DNA of 56,523 bases from Siculibacillus sp. GTDB taxonomy: Bacteria > Pseudomonadota > Alphaproteobacteria > Rhizobiales > Ancalomicrobiaceae. Shown here one piece after another: positions 28,066 to 37,511 of this stretch. The position numbers were made by a program, and so were the translations under genes. The notes under the pieces were generated by a model that was not told the DNA's origin, did not search any database, and saw only the letters and a program-made list of their open reading frames with translations. Where the stretch lies: the NCBI GenBank assembly GCA_030247555.1, contig JAOTSD010000022.1, positions 1 through 56,523 on the forward strand. The letters are read 5' to 3'. The first letter of the stretch is position 1. Every line of letters begins with the position of its first letter.

Positions 28066-28644
28066 GTGGACCAGCGGGTGACAACGATGACGGACGAGCC
28101 GGTGTTCGACAATCCCGACGCCGACAGGACGCTGTTGATCGTGGACGACGACAAGCCGTTCCTTCAACGGCTGGCTCGGGCGATGGAACTGCGCGGCTTC
28201 GACGTCGAAGTGGCCGGCTCGATCGCCGAGGGGCTGGCGCGGGTCGAAGCACGGGCGCCGGCCTATGCCGTCGTCGACATGCGACTGGGCGACGGCAACG
28301 GCCTCGACGTGATCGAGGCGCTGCGTCTCCGCCGCCCCGAGGCCCGCACCGTGGTGTTGACCGGCTACGGCAACATCGCCACGGCGGTGACCGCGGTGAA
28401 GCTCGGCGCCACCGACTATCTCTCCAAGCCTGCCGACGCCGACGAAGTGATGCGGGCGCTGGTTCGCTCCACCGACGACCGTGCGCCGCCGCCGGAGAAT
28501 CCGATGTCGGCCGACCGTGTGCGGTGGGAGCACATCCAGCGGGTCTACGAACTGTGCGAACGCAACGTTTCGGAGACGGCGCGCCGCCTCAACATGCACC
28601 GCCGCACCCTGCAGCGCATCCTCGCCAAGCGGGCGCCGCGCTGA
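28066..28644 (+). CDS. Redox response regulator, RegA/PrrA/ActR family
   Basis: This 192-residue regulator controls respiratory, carbon- and nitrogen-metabolism genes in response to its RegB-type kinase. The receiver domain has Asp27/Asp28, phospho-acceptor Asp71 (VVDMRLGDGNG), Thr99 and Lys121. A Pro-rich linker (PPPENPMSADRVRWEHIQ) leads to the Fis-like helix-turn-helix NVSETARRLNMHRRTLQRIL, the near-invariant RegA DNA-binding segment. The start is GTG 28066, because AAGGAGAG lies 7-8 nt upstream; the ATG at 28087 is too far from that site. Confidence 0.95.
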   Translation: MDQRVTTMTDEPVFDNPDADRTLLIVDDDKPFLQRLARAMELRGFDVEVAGSIAEGLARVEARAPAYAVVDMRLGDGNGLDVIEALRLRRPEARTVVLTGYGNIATAVTAVKLGATDYLSKPADADEVMRALVRSTDDRAPPPENPMSADRVRWEHIQRVYELCERNVSETARRLNMHRRTLQRILAKRAPR

Positions 28645-28735
28645 CGCTCCTTCCGGACGACCGGTCGTCGAACGGCGCTGCCTTCGGGTCGGCGCCGTCG
28701 TCGTTTCCGCGCGACCACGGGAAGGCCCGCCGCCG

Positions 28736-29944
28736 TCAGGTCTCCAGGAGCCGCGTCACCCCGCGTCCGGCGGCGCGCCCGGTCGAGAAGCAGGCCTGCA
28801 ACAGATAGCCGCCGGTCGGTGCCTCCCAGTCGATCATCTCGCCGCAGACGAAGACGCCGGGCAGACGCTTCAGTTGGAAATCCGGGCCGATCTCGCCGAG
28901 CGCCACCCCGCCGGCCGATGAGATGGCCCGCTCGAGCGGCCGCGCCGAGACGACCCGGATCGGCACCGCCTTGATCAACCGGGCGAGCTCGGTCGTGTCG
29001 GCCGGCAGGTCCTTGCCGACGCCCTCGCGCAACAACCCGACCGCCACCGGCGGCAGGCCGATGCCCTTGCGCAGTCGGTTCGACAGGCTGTCACCCTTGC
29101 GGCCCCTGTCGAGCGCCGCGGCGATCTCCTCGGCGTCCATCGCCGGCTTCAGGTCGAGTCGGATCTCGGTCGCCCCACCCGCTGCGATCGCCTCGCGCAG
29201 CACCGCCGACAGCCCGTAGATCGCCCCGCCCTCGAGACCGTCGGACGTCACCACGGCTTCGCCGACCGAGACGTGCTCGGCGAAGCGCACCGCGATCCGC
29301 TTCAGCGGTTCGCCCTCGAAGCGGCCGCGGAAGATCTCCGACCAGGCGACGGTGAAGCCGCAATTGGTCGGGCGCAGCGGCACGATCTCGACGCCTTCGG
29401 CCGCCAAGATCGACGTCCAGGCGCCGTCCGAACCGAGCCGCGGCCAACTCGCCCCGCCGAGCCCCAGCACCACCGCGTCGGCGACGATCGTCTCCTCCCC
29501 CGCCGGTCCGACGACCGTGACGCCACCCGGCGTGAAGCCGGTCCAACGCGTGCGGGTACGGAAGGCGACGCCGAGGTCGGCGAGCCGCCGTGCCCAGGCG
29601 CGCAACAGTGGAGAAGCCTTGAAGGAACAAGGAAACACCCGCCCCGAAGTGCCGACGAAGGTCTCCTCGCCGAGACCGCGCGCCCAGTCGCGCAGATCGT
29701 TCGGCTGGAAAGCGGCGATCGACGGGGTGAGGAAGGCTTCCGCCGCGCCGTAGCGGCCGAGAAAGCGGTCTCCCGCCTCCGAGTGGGTGAGATTGAGGCC
29801 GCCGCGGCCCGCCATCATCAGCTTGCGGCCGATCGACGGCATCCGCTCGACCACGGTGACGTGATGGCCGGCACCGGCGATCACCTCCGCCGCCGTCAGT
29901 CCGGCCGGTCCGCCGCCGACCACCACCACTTCACGCGCGCCCAT
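28736..29944 (-). CDS. FAD-dependent oxidoreductase (HI0933-like, TIGR03862-type flavoprotein)
   Basis: This 402-residue flavoprotein has the FAD dinucleotide motif VVVVGGGPAGLTAAE at the N-terminus. The family signature GRKLMMAGRGGLNLTHSE follows near residue 40. The C-terminal FAD-binding block GVFVCGEMIDWEAPTGGYLLQ is intact. HI0933-like proteins are widespread, but their substrate is undefined. ATG 29944 is preferred, with AAAGG upstream; an in-frame GTG at 29965 is less likely. It is divergent from the chemoreceptor gene. Confidence 0.88.
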   Translation of the reverse strand: MGAREVVVVGGGPAGLTAAEVIAGAGHHVTVVERMPSIGRKLMMAGRGGLNLTHSEAGDRFLGRYGAAEAFLTPSIAAFQPNDLRDWARGLGEETFVGTSGRVFPCSFKASPLLRAWARRLADLGVAFRTRTRWTGFTPGGVTVVGPAGEETIVADAVVLGLGGASWPRLGSDGAWTSILAAEGVEIVPLRPTNCGFTVAWSEIFRGRFEGEPLKRIAVRFAEHVSVGEAVVTSDGLEGGAIYGLSAVLREAIAAGGATEIRLDLKPAMDAEEIAAALDRGRKGDSLSNRLRKGIGLPPVAVGLLREGVGKDLPADTTELARLIKAVPIRVVSARPLERAISSAGGVALGEIGPDFQLKRLPGVFVCGEMIDWEAPTGGYLLQACFSTGRAAGRGVTRLLET

Positions 29945-30413
29945 ATCCGAACCTTTCGTCCGCAACGGCGCATCGCCCGCCTCGGCTTCCGTAACGACAA
30001 GTCTACATCATCCCGGATAGCGGAGGCGACCGGGTCGTGTCGAGACGGTCAGAGTTGCGTCGCGAGGCTTCGCTCGCCATCGAGCCGGCGCACCCCTGCG
30101 AGGATTCGCAGCTCGGTCGCGGTGGTACGTCGTCGGATTCCCGGCGACGGATCGTCGCAGGCGGCCCGGCGGGTGGAGATCGCCACGGCCCGGCCCGCGA
30201 CCCCGCTCCGCGAGGCTTCCGCCCTGTGTTTACGCAGCGTCAAAGGCCAAGTGACGGTTTTCCGCCTCGGACGGGTCCGCCGACCCAGGGGCACGGAATC
30301 CCAGCGCTTCGGATCGGGGCAACCTCTGTTGCGGGCGATATCACCCGAGAGACGCAGGGCCGGTGGATGCGACTTCCGCGAGCTTACCCAGCGTTAATTG
30401 ACGAGGGAGTCAG
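29945..30413. other. 470 bp divergent intergenic region (flavoprotein/chemoreceptor)
   Basis: No credible gene is seen; an open frame on the minus strand at 30049-30294 is Arg-rich with no start signal. A near-perfect dyad GGGCGATATCACCC is at 30333-30346. A strong ribosome site begins at 30403 and belongs to the mini-ORF described next. Confidence 0.45.
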
Positions 30414-30443
30414 ATGACCACCGCTTGCTTCAATCTCCGTTAG
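30414..30443 (+). CDS. Possible 9-residue leader ORF upstream of the chemoreceptor
   Basis: ATG 30414 begins a nine-codon frame (MTTACFNLR, stop TAG) with GAGGGAG four bases upstream, the best ribosome site in the region. It ends 13 nt before the chemoreceptor ATG at 30457, whose own ribosome site is poor (GGCGG). The arrangement suggests translational coupling or a leader peptide. It is too short to support by similarity. Confidence 0.35.
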   Translation: MTTACFNLR

Positions 30444-30456
30444 ACGGCGGCTCGCC

Positions 30457-32787
30457 ATGTATCGTCTGCTCTCTCGCACCACCATCTCGCTGCGCATCGC
30501 GGTGCTCTGCCTCATCCCGATGATCGCCCTCGTCTTCGTCGGGGCGCGGTTGTTGGTGAGCGAGTGGGGTGTCGCCCGCGAGGCCGCCGGTGTGGTGGAG
30601 ATCGTCCGGCTGGCGCCGCGGATCTCGCAACTGGTGCACGAACTGCAGAAGGAACGCGGCACCTCCTCGGGCTTCATCGGCGCCAAGGGCGGAAAGTTCG
30701 CCGAGGACCTCGCCGCGCGCCGGCGCGAGACCGACGCGGCGCTGGCCGTCTGGCGCGGCACCTTGAAGCGGCCGACCGGCACGCTCGATTTCCCCGGCTT
30801 CGTCCGCCCCTTCGAAGCCTCGACGGCGGGCCTCGCCGATCTGTCGATCGTCAGGGGCGGCGTCGACTCGCTGTCGCGCCCCCTGGCGGAAGTGACGGGG
30901 TGGTACTCGAAGACCATCGCCGATCTCCTCGCCATGGTGGAGACAGTCGTCGGCATCACCGATGATGGACACGTGGTGCGAGCCCTGACCGCCTATTCGG
31001 CTCTGCTCGATCTCAAGGAGCGCGCCGGCCAGGAGCGGGCGATGGGCGCCAACGGCTTCGCCGCCGGCGCCTTCGCGGCCACCGTGCGACGGCCCTTCGT
31101 GCAGCTGGGCGCCATGCAGCAGGCCCAGGAGATGATCTTCCGCCGCTACGCCGACCGCAGGCATGTCGCCGCCTTCGAGGCCGCGCTCGCCGGACCGGTG
31201 GGCGGTGAGGTCGAGCGCATGCGCCGCATCGTCGCGGAGACGCCGGTCGACGCCCGCATCTCCGGCGCCGATGGCGCGCAGTGGTTCGCCGCCGCGACGG
31301 CCCGCATCGACGCCATGAAGACGGTCGAAGACGCTCTGGCCGCCGCCATCGTCGCCAACACCGAATCGATCGCCCGCCGCGCCTGGACCGGCTTCGCCGG
31401 GATCGCCGTCCTGCTCGCCATCCTGGCGATCGTCACCGGTGTCGTCACCGTGGTGGTGGCGCGTTCGGTGGCGGTTCCGGTGGTCCGCCTCGCCGGCACC
31501 ATGCGCCGCATCGCCGGCAACGACACCGCGGTGACGATCGGCGACGCCGACCGCGGCGACGAGATCGGCGAGATGGCGCGGGCGGTCGAGGTGCTGCGCG
31601 AGAGCGTCGTCGCCCGCCTCGAGCTGGAGCGGACGATGCGGTCCGAGCGCGAGCGCGAGCGGATGCGCCGCATGCACGTCGAAGCCGCCGTCGGCCGCTT
31701 CCGCCGTACCGTTTCCGACACGCTCGGCGCCGTCGACGGCGAGACCGCGGCGATGCGAGCCAGCGCCGCGACCCTGACGACCGTCGCCGGCTCCGCCGCC
31801 GCCGAGGCGGTCTCCGCCGATCGGGCCTCGCGCGGCGCTTCGGGCGACGTGCGCACCGTCGCCGCCGCGACCGAGGAACTCGCCTCCTCGATCCGCGAGA
31901 TCGCCGGTCAGGCCCATCGCGCCAGCGTCATAGTCTCCGAGGCGACGGAGAGGGCCGTCGCCACCGATCGCGACGTCTCCTCTCTCGCCGAGGCGGCCGA
32001 GAAGATCGGCACGGTCATCGACCTGATCCGGGCCATCGCCGGCCAGACCAATCTTCTGGCGCTCAACGCCACCATCGAAGCCGCTCGCGCCGGTGAGAGC
32101 GGCCGGGGCTTCGCCGTGGTCGCCGCCGAGGTCAAGTCGCTCGCCCGCCAGACCGAGGAGGCGACGACCGCCATCGCCGCCCAGATCGCCGCCATCCAAG
32201 GCTCGACCCAGCATGCCGTCGAAGCGATCCGCCACATCACCCGCACCGTCGGCGAGATCTCCAGCGTCACCACCACCATCGCTTCGGCGGTGGAAGAGCA
32301 GGAGGCGGCGACGCGGGAGATCGCCCAGTCGGTGCAGTCGGCCTCCGACGGCACCGCGCAGGTGGCGCTCAACGTCCACGGCGTCACCGACGCCATCGGC
32401 GCCACGTCACGCGAGGCGGACCGGGTTCGCTCCGCTTCCGAGCTTCTCTCCGCCGCCGCCGAGACGCTCACCCACGCCGTCGAAGGCTTCCTCGGAGAGG
32501 TCGAGCGCGACGTCGAGGAACGCCGCGCCGAAACCCGCATCCGCACGCGGGAGCCGGTGATCGTCCACGCCGGAGGTCGTCGCAGGGAAGTCGAGATGCA
32601 CGACGCCAGCGAGGCGGGCTGCCGCGTCGAGGTGGTCGACGGCGTCGCCGTCGGCGATCGGGTGACGATCGAACTGCGCGACGGAACCATGACCGAGGCG
32701 CGGGCGGTGCGCATCGCCGACGGTTTCCTCGGGCTGCGCTTCCTGCTGCCGCTCGCCGACCTCGAGGCGCACGTCCACGCCGCCTGA
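30457..32787 (+). CDS. Methyl-accepting chemotaxis protein with NIT sensor and C-terminal PilZ domain
   Basis: This 776-residue chemoreceptor has TM1 at about 12-34 and a periplasmic NIT (nitrate/nitrite-sensing type) domain starting with [13 protein letters not shown] at 62-74. TM2 lies near 310-336, HAMP near 333-386, and the signalling hairpin tip has [18 protein letters not shown] near 529. Beyond the signalling domain, [10 protein letters not shown] at about 688 and DASEAGCRV at about 716 form the PilZ RxxxR and (D/N)xSxxG motifs that bind cyclic di-GMP. The protein may therefore link a periplasmic ligand and c-di-GMP to one output. No che genes are nearby, so it signals to a cluster elsewhere. 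Confidence 0.92.
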   Translation: MYRLLSRTTISLRIAVLCLIPMIALVFVGARLLVSEWGVAREAAGVVEIVRLAPRISQLVHELQKERGTSSGFIGAKGGKFAEDLAARRRETDAALAVWRGTLKRPTGTLDFPGFVRPFEASTAGLADLSIVRGGVDSLSRPLAEVTGWYSKTIADLLAMVETVVGITDDGHVVRALTAYSALLDLKERAGQERAMGANGFAAGAFAATVRRPFVQLGAMQQAQEMIFRRYADRRHVAAFEAALAGPVGGEVERMRRIVAETPVDARISGADGAQWFAAATARIDAMKTVEDALAAAIVANTESIARRAWTGFAGIAVLLAILAIVTGVVTVVVARSVAVPVVRLAGTMRRIAGNDTAVTIGDADRGDEIGEMARAVEVLRESVVARLELERTMRSERERERMRRMHVEAAVGRFRRTVSDTLGAVDGETAAMRASAATLTTVAGSAAAEAVSADRASRGASGDVRTVAAATEELASSIREIAGQAHRASVIVSEATERAVATDRDVSSLAEAAEKIGTVIDLIRAIAGQTNLLALNATIEAARAGESGRGFAVVAAEVKSLARQTEEATTAIAAQIAAIQGSTQHAVEAIRHITRTVGEISSVTTTIASAVEEQEAATREIAQSVQSASDGTAQVALNVHGVTDAIGATSREADRVRSASELLSAAAETLTHAVEGFLGEVERDVEERRAETRIRTREPVIVHAGGRRREVEMHDASEAGCRVEVVDGVAVGDRVTIELRDGTMTEARAVRIADGFLGLRFLLPLADLEAHVHAA

Positions 32788-32834
32788 CGGAGCGAGAGCC
32801 TCTCGGCCGACCGTCGGGAAACGCTCGGACACCT

Positions 32835-32865
32835 TTGACGGCGGCGGCCCCCTCCGTGCTAGTGT
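32835..32865 (+). promoter_or_regulatory. Possible promoter for the antiporter-mmcB pair
   Basis: TTGACG (32835-32840) and TAGTGT (32860-32865) are 19 bp apart, about 30 bp before the antiporter start. The spacing is long for a vegetative promoter, so the call is weak. Confidence 0.3.
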
Positions 32866-32896
32866 CGCGCGTCGCTCGATCGGGGGAGCCGGAAAG

Positions 32897-34393
32897 ATGC
32901 GCGCGGAAATGACCAATGGAAGCAACGCCGGGACCAGCGGGCGACGGCATCGTCGCCGGATCGGCCTCGCCGCGGCGCGCTTCGCCCTGGTGGCCGGCGG
33001 CCTGCTGGTGGCGACCTCCGCCCGGGCGGCCGAGGCCCACGGCATCGACGGGGCCGCACTCACCGGCTGGTGGGCCCTTCCTTTCGTCGGCATCCTCTTG
33101 TCGATCGCGATCTTTCCGCTCGCCGCGCCGCATTTCTGGCACCACCACTACGGCAAGGTGGCGGCCGCTTGGGGGCTCTCCTTCGTCGTGCCTTTCTCCC
33201 TGCTGCACGGGGCGGGGCCGACCGGCGGCGAGGTGCTGCACACCGCGCTCGCCGAATACATCCCCTTCGTCATCCTCTTGTGGACGCTCTTCACCATTTC
33301 CGGCGGCATCCTGGTGACCGGCAACTTGCACGGCTCGCCGAAGCTCAACGTCTCGATCCTGGCGATCGGCACGGTGCTCGCCTCGATGATCGGCACCACC
33401 GGCGCCTCGATGGTGCTGATCCGGCCGCTGCTGCGGGCCAACGACGAGCGCATCCACAACGTTCACGTCGTGATCTTCTTCATCTTCCTCGTCTCGAACA
33501 TCGGCGGCTCGATGACGCCGCTCGGCGATCCGCCGCTGTTCCTCGGCTATCTCAAGGGCGTCGGTTTCTTCTGGACCACGATCCACATGGTGGAGGAGAC
33601 GATCTTCGCCGCCGGGATCCTGCTCGCCCTGTTCTTCGTCGTCGATCGCCACCTCTACCACAAGGACGAGGCCTTCAAGGCCCTGCGCCGCGACCCGACG
33701 CCGGACACGCCCGGGATCGGGCTCGAGGGCAAGGTCAACATCCTCCTCCTCCTCGTCGTGGTCGGCGGCGTGCTGCTCTCCGGCTCGTGGAAGCCGGGCA
33801 TCGCCTTCCATGTAGGTGGTGTCGAGATCGAACTGCAGAATCTGGCGCGCGACGTCATCCTGCTCGTCGCCGGCTTCGTCAGCCTCGCCGTCACGCCGAA
33901 GCGCATCCGCGAGGCCAACGAATTCGGCTGGGGGCCGATCCTCGAGGTGGCCAAGCTCTTCGCCGGCATCTTCGTCACCATCATTCCGGTGATCGCCATG
34001 TTGAAGGCGGCGGAGAACGGCGCTTTCGCGCCCCTCGTCGCCCTGGTCAACCACGCCGACGGGACGCCCAACAACGCCATGTATTTCTGGCTGACCGGCA
34101 TCCTGTCGTCGTTCCTCGACAACGCGCCGACCTACCTCGTCTTCTTCAACCTCGCCGGCGGCGATCCGCAGCATCTGATGAACGACATCCCGTGGACGCT
34201 GCTCGCCATCTCCTGCGGCGCGGTGTTCATGGGGGCGAACAGCTACATCGGCAACGCGCCCAACTTCATGGTCAAGGCGATCGCGGAAGAAGGTGGCGTC
34301 AAGATGCCGAGCTTCTTCGGCTATATGGCATGGTCGATCGGCATCCTGATCCCGCTCTTCGGCCTCGTGACGGTCGTGTTCTTCCACTGGTGA
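32897..34393 (+). CDS. Sodium:proton antiporter (NhaD-like, ion transporter superfamily)
   Basis: This 498-residue membrane protein starts with an Arg-rich leader and a signal-like segment (FALVAGGLLVATSARA), followed by about 11-12 hydrophobic helices. Motifs such as GTTGASMVLIRPLLRAN and SNIGGSMTPLGDPPLFLGYL match NhaD-type Na+/H+ antiporters of the ArsB/citrate superfamily. It probably keeps internal pH and sodium in balance. GGGGAG precedes ATG 32897. mmcB begins 4 bp after its stop, suggesting cotranscription. Confidence 0.88.
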   Translation: MRAEMTNGSNAGTSGRRHRRRIGLAAARFALVAGGLLVATSARAAEAHGIDGAALTGWWALPFVGILLSIAIFPLAAPHFWHHHYGKVAAAWGLSFVVPFSLLHGAGPTGGEVLHTALAEYIPFVILLWTLFTISGGILVTGNLHGSPKLNVSILAIGTVLASMIGTTGASMVLIRPLLRANDERIHNVHVVIFFIFLVSNIGGSMTPLGDPPLFLGYLKGVGFFWTTIHMVEETIFAAGILLALFFVVDRHLYHKDEAFKALRRDPTPDTPGIGLEGKVNILLLLVVVGGVLLSGSWKPGIAFHVGGVEIELQNLARDVILLVAGFVSLAVTPKRIREANEFGWGPILEVAKLFAGIFVTIIPVIAMLKAAENGAFAPLVALVNHADGTPNNAMYFWLTGILSSFLDNAPTYLVFFNLAGGDPQHLMNDIPWTLLAISCGAVFMGANSYIGNAPNFMVKAIAEEGGVKMPSFFGYMAWSIGILIPLFGLVTVVFFHW

Positions 34394-34397
34394 GGCC

Positions 34398-34883
34398 ATG
34401 GCCGAGACCGAGCCGGACCTCGCGGCTCCACCGCCGACCCGTCCCGAGGAGACCCTCCTCGTCACCCGCGGGGTGAAGCGCCATCTCGTCCGGCTCGGCT
34501 TCGCGGTGGTCGAGGAACTGCCGCTCGCCTCGGGGCGGCGCGCCGACGTGGTCGGCCTGTCGCCGGCGGGCGACATCTGGATCGTCGAGGTGAAGTCGTC
34601 GGTGGAGGATTTCCGGGTCGATCAGAAATGGCCGTTCTACCGGCTCCATTCCGACCGGCTGTTCTTCGCCACCTCGCTCCGCGTGCCGCTCGAGATCTTC
34701 CCGCAGGACTGCGGCCTGATTCTCGCCGACGCCCACGGCGGCGAGATCCTGCGCGAGGCGCCGGAGCATCGTCTCGCCGCGGCGACACGCAGGGCGATGA
34801 TCCTGCGTTTCGCCCGCGCCGCCGCGCTCCGCCTGCATCTCGTCACCGACCCGCGCCCGCTCGGCAACGTCGAGCTGGGCTGA
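34398..34883 (+). CDS. mmcB: MmcB-family DNA repair nuclease-like protein
   Basis: This 161-residue protein matches MmcB, an alphaproteobacterial protein with a PD-(D/E)xK nuclease-like fold linked to mitomycin C tolerance and ImuABC mutagenesis. The core RRADVVGLSPAGDIWIVEVKSS supplies Asp and the E-x-K catalytic residues. SVEDFRVDQKWPFYRLHSDRLFFAT (given here only as a family block, residues about 64-88) follows in the usual order. It sits 4 bp downstream of the antiporter gene with no visible LexA box of its own, so SOS control is not evident here. Confidence 0.87.
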   Translation: MAETEPDLAAPPPTRPEETLLVTRGVKRHLVRLGFAVVEELPLASGRRADVVGLSPAGDIWIVEVKSSVEDFRVDQKWPFYRLHSDRLFFATSLRVPLEIFPQDCGLILADAHGGEILREAPEHRLAAATRRAMILRFARAAALRLHLVTDPRPLGNVELG

Positions 34884-34928
34884 TCGCGGCGAAGCGGGGG
34901 CCCGGTTCACCGCTTTCCGCATTCGGCT

Positions 34929-34957
34929 TTGCCCGGCGCCGCTTCGCCTGCTAAAAG
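34929..34957 (+). promoter_or_regulatory. Candidate his-cluster promoter
   Basis: TTGCCC (34929-34934) and TAAAAG (34952-34957) are 17 bp apart, about 30 bp before the hisB start. It is a plausible vegetative promoter for the hisB-to-coaA operon. Confidence 0.4.
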
Positions 34958-34987
34958 CGGGCCGACCCGAACGAGGAAGGGCCTCCC

Positions 34988-35581
34988 ATGCGCAGCGCCT
35001 CCGTCACGCGCAAGACGAAGGAAACCGACATCGCCGTCACCGTCGCCCTCGACGGGACCGGGACCTATCGAGTCTCGACCGGCATCGGTTTCTTCGACCA
35101 CATGCTGGAGCAGCTCTCGCGCCATTCGCTGATCGACGTCACCGTCGAGGCGAGGGGCGACCTCCACATCGACCAGCACCACACGGTGGAGGACGTCGGC
35201 ATCGCCCTCGGCCTGGCGCTGAAGCAGGCGATGGGCGAACGCCGCGGCATCACCCGCTACGCCGACGTCCATCTGCCGATGGACGAGACGATGACGCGCG
35301 CCGCGGTCGACGTCTCGGGGCGGCCGTTCCTGGTCTTCCAGATCCCCTTCACCCGCGACAAGATCGGCGAGTTCGACACGGAGCTCTTCGAGGAGTTCTT
35401 CCGCGCCTTCGCCTTCAACGCCGGCCTGACGCTGCACGTGACGACGCTCTACGGCGTCAACAACCATCACATGATCGAATCGGCCTTCAAGGCCGTGGCC
35501 CGCTGCCTCAGAGCGGCGCTCGCCGTCGATCCGCGTCAGGCGGGGTCGATCCCCTCCACCAAGGGCTCGCTCGGAGACTGA
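34988..35581 (+). CDS. hisB: Imidazoleglycerol-phosphate dehydratase
   Basis: This 197-residue manganese enzyme dehydrates imidazoleglycerol phosphate, the sixth step of histidine synthesis. Metal-binding [12 protein letters not shown] and a second [12 protein letters not shown] block are both present, as is [12 protein letters not shown]. It is the monofunctional type without the phosphatase domain of E. coli HisB. GAGGAAGGG precedes ATG 34988. It starts the cluster hisB-DUF2628-hisH-hisA-hisF-hisE-coaA. Confidence 0.97.
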   Translation: MRSASVTRKTKETDIAVTVALDGTGTYRVSTGIGFFDHMLEQLSRHSLIDVTVEARGDLHIDQHHTVEDVGIALGLALKQAMGERRGITRYADVHLPMDETMTRAAVDVSGRPFLVFQIPFTRDKIGEFDTELFEEFFRAFAFNAGLTLHVTTLYGVNNHHMIESAFKAVARCLRAALAVDPRQAGSIPSTKGSLGD

Positions 35582-35583
35582 AC

Positions 35584-36081
35584 ATGGCGACCTGGACGGT
35601 GCACGCACCCGAGGGCGACCTCGGAGACGCGATCGCGGCCGACCGGCTGGTCTTCACCCGTGAGGGCTTCGCTTGGGTGGCGCTGTTCCTGCCCTTCCTG
35701 TGGGCGCCGTTCCACCGGTTGTGGCTGGTCTTCCTCGGCTGGCTCGGCGTCGCCGTCGGCATCGAGGCGATCGACCATCTGGCGTCCGACGTCGGCACCG
35801 TGCTGTCGATCGCCTTCGCCCTGTGGTTCGCGATCCATGCCAACGACCTTCGGCGCTGGACGCTGGAGCGGCGCGGCTGGCGGCTGGTCGGCCTGACGAA
35901 CGGGTCCGACCTCGACGAGGCCGAGGCTCGCTTCTTCGCCAAACTCGCCGGAGCCAAGGGCGCCATCGCGGTTCTGCCGCCGGCCCCGCCGCCGGCGCCG
36001 CGCTTCGAAACCCCACTGACGCCGCCTCGCGACCTGCCGCCGATCGTCGGCTACGCGGGCGTTCCCGGAGACAGATCATGA
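35584..36081 (+). CDS. DUF2628 domain-containing membrane protein
   Basis: This 165-residue protein starts MATWTVHAP and has two or three hydrophobic segments (residues about 27-85), then a cytoplasmic tail rich in Pro near the end. The layout fits DUF2628. The function is unknown, but the gene is often embedded in alphaproteobacterial his clusters. It starts 2 bp after hisB, and its stop overlaps the hisH ATG (ATGA), so it is translated with the operon. Confidence 0.85.
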   Translation: MATWTVHAPEGDLGDAIAADRLVFTREGFAWVALFLPFLWAPFHRLWLVFLGWLGVAVGIEAIDHLASDVGTVLSIAFALWFAIHANDLRRWTLERRGWRLVGLTNGSDLDEAEARFFAKLAGAKGAIAVLPPAPPPAPRFETPLTPPRDLPPIVGYAGVPGDRS

Positions 36082-36728
36082 CCGTCGCGCTCATCGACTA
36101 CGGCGCCGGCAACCTGCGCTCGGCCGAGAAGGGCCTGGAGCGGGTGGCGCACGAGATCGGTCGCGACCAGCCGGTGGTGCTCACCCGCGATCCCGACGTG
36201 GTGATCCGGGCCGACCGCGTCGTGCTGCCCGGTGACGGTGCCTTCCCCTTCTGCCGCAAGGGCGTCGCCGCGATCGACGGCATGGACGAGGCGCTGAGCG
36301 AGTTCGTCACGAAGCGCGGGCGACCCTTCCTCGGCATCTGCGTCGGTATGCAACTCCTCGCCACCCGCGGTGTCGAACACGAGGAGACCGCCGGCTTCGG
36401 CTGGATCGAGGGTGTGGTGCGGCCGATCGAGCCCGGCCCGGAGCACCTCAAGGTGCCGCACATGGGCTGGAACACCATGACGTTGGTGAACCCGCACCCG
36501 GTGTTGGCGGGCCTGCAGCTCGGACCGAACGGGCTCCACGCCTATTTCCTCCACTCCTTCGCCTTCGACGTGAAGCACCACGCCGATCTCGTCGCCACCG
36601 CCGACTATGGCAGGCCGGTGACCGCGATCGTGGCGCGCGACAACGTCGTCGGTACCCAGTTCCACCCGGAGAAGAGCCAGAAACTCGGTCTCGCTCTCCT
36701 CGCCAACTTCCTGAAGTGGGCGCCCTGA
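36078..36728 (+). CDS. hisH: Imidazole glycerol phosphate synthase glutaminase subunit
   Basis: This 216-residue class I glutamine amidotransferase feeds ammonia to HisF. The nucleophile is Cys88 in [11 protein letters not shown], and the His196/Glu198 pair in QFHPEKS completes the triad. The N-terminus [13 protein letters not shown] is typical. The start at 36078 overlaps the DUF2628 stop; the longer open frame is a shadow within that gene. Confidence 0.97.
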   Translation: MTVALIDYGAGNLRSAEKGLERVAHEIGRDQPVVLTRDPDVVIRADRVVLPGDGAFPFCRKGVAAIDGMDEALSEFVTKRGRPFLGICVGMQLLATRGVEHEETAGFGWIEGVVRPIEPGPEHLKVPHMGWNTMTLVNPHPVLAGLQLGPNGLHAYFLHSFAFDVKHHADLVATADYGRPVTAIVARDNVVGTQFHPEKSQKLGLALLANFLKWAP

Positions 36729-36764
36729 GCGCGGCGACCCTTCGTCACCAGATCGGACGACACG

Positions 36765-37511
36765 ATGATCCTCTTTCCCGCCATCGACCTGAAGGACGGT
36801 AGTTGCGTCCGCCTGAAGCTCGGCGACATGGGAACCGCGACCGTCTACAACGACGACCCCGGTGCCCAGGCCTGCGCCTTCGCCGATCTCGGCTTCCCCT
36901 GGCTGCACGTCGTCGATCTCAACGGTGCCTTCGCCGGCCGCTCGGTCAACGGCGCGGCGGTCGAGAAGATCCTCGCCGCCGTCGGATCCCGCATGAAGGT
37001 GCAACTCGGCGGCGGCATCCGCGATCTCGCCGGCATCGAGAGCTGGCTCGGACGCGGCATCACCCGCGTCATCCTCGGCACCGTGGCGGTGCGCGATCCG
37101 GCGCTGGTGAGGGAGGCCTGCCGGCTCCATCCCGGCCGCATCGTCGTCGGCATCGACGCCAAGGGCGGCAAAGTCGCGGTCGAGGGCTGGGCCGAGGGTT
37201 CGGAACTGACGGCGATCGACCTCGCGAAGAAGTTCGAGGATGCCGGCGTGGCGGCGATCGTCTACACCGACATCGACCGCGACGGCATCCTCAAGGGCCT
37301 CAACATGCCCTCGACGCTGGAACTCGCCCGCGCCGTGACGATCCCGGTGATCGCTTCCGGCGGCCTCGCCAGCCTCGCCGACGTCGAGGCGATGCTCGAA
37401 CCGGAGGCGCTGATCCTCGAAGGCGCCATCACCGGCCGCGCCCTCTACGACGGCCGTCTCGATCCCCGCGAGGCGCTCACCCTCATCGCCGCCGGGACCG
37501 GAGGGAAGTGA
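36765..37511 (+). CDS. hisA: ProFAR isomerase
   Basis: This 248-residue (beta/alpha)8 enzyme isomerises ProFAR to PRFAR. Catalytic Asp8 lies in FPAIDLKDG, and the second aspartate in VYTDIDRDG. The phosphate-binding glycines (VQLGGGIRD and VIASGGLAS) are present in both half-barrels. It follows hisH by 36 bp, and its stop shares one base with the hisF start (TGATG). Confidence 0.97.
   Translation: MILFPAIDLKDGSCVRLKLGDMGTATVYNDDPGAQACAFADLGFPWLHVVDLNGAFAGRSVNGAAVEKILAAVGSRMKVQLGGGIRDLAGIESWLGRGITRVILGTVAVRDPALVREACRLHPGRIVVGIDAKGGKVAVEGWAEGSELTAIDLAKKFEDAGVAAIVYTDIDRDGILKGLNMPSTLELARAVTIPVIASGGLASLADVEAMLEPEALILEGAITGRALYDGRLDPREALTLIAAGTGGK

Noticed and set aside
30049-30294. 81-residue minus-strand ORF in the flavoprotein-chemoreceptor gap
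   Set aside because: It is Arg-rich with a GTG-only start, no ribosome site and no recognisable family.
34398-34883. SOS (LexA) box directly before mmcB
   Set aside because: The gene starts 4 bp after the antiporter stop, and I found no GTTC-N7-GTTC in the immediate upstream region.
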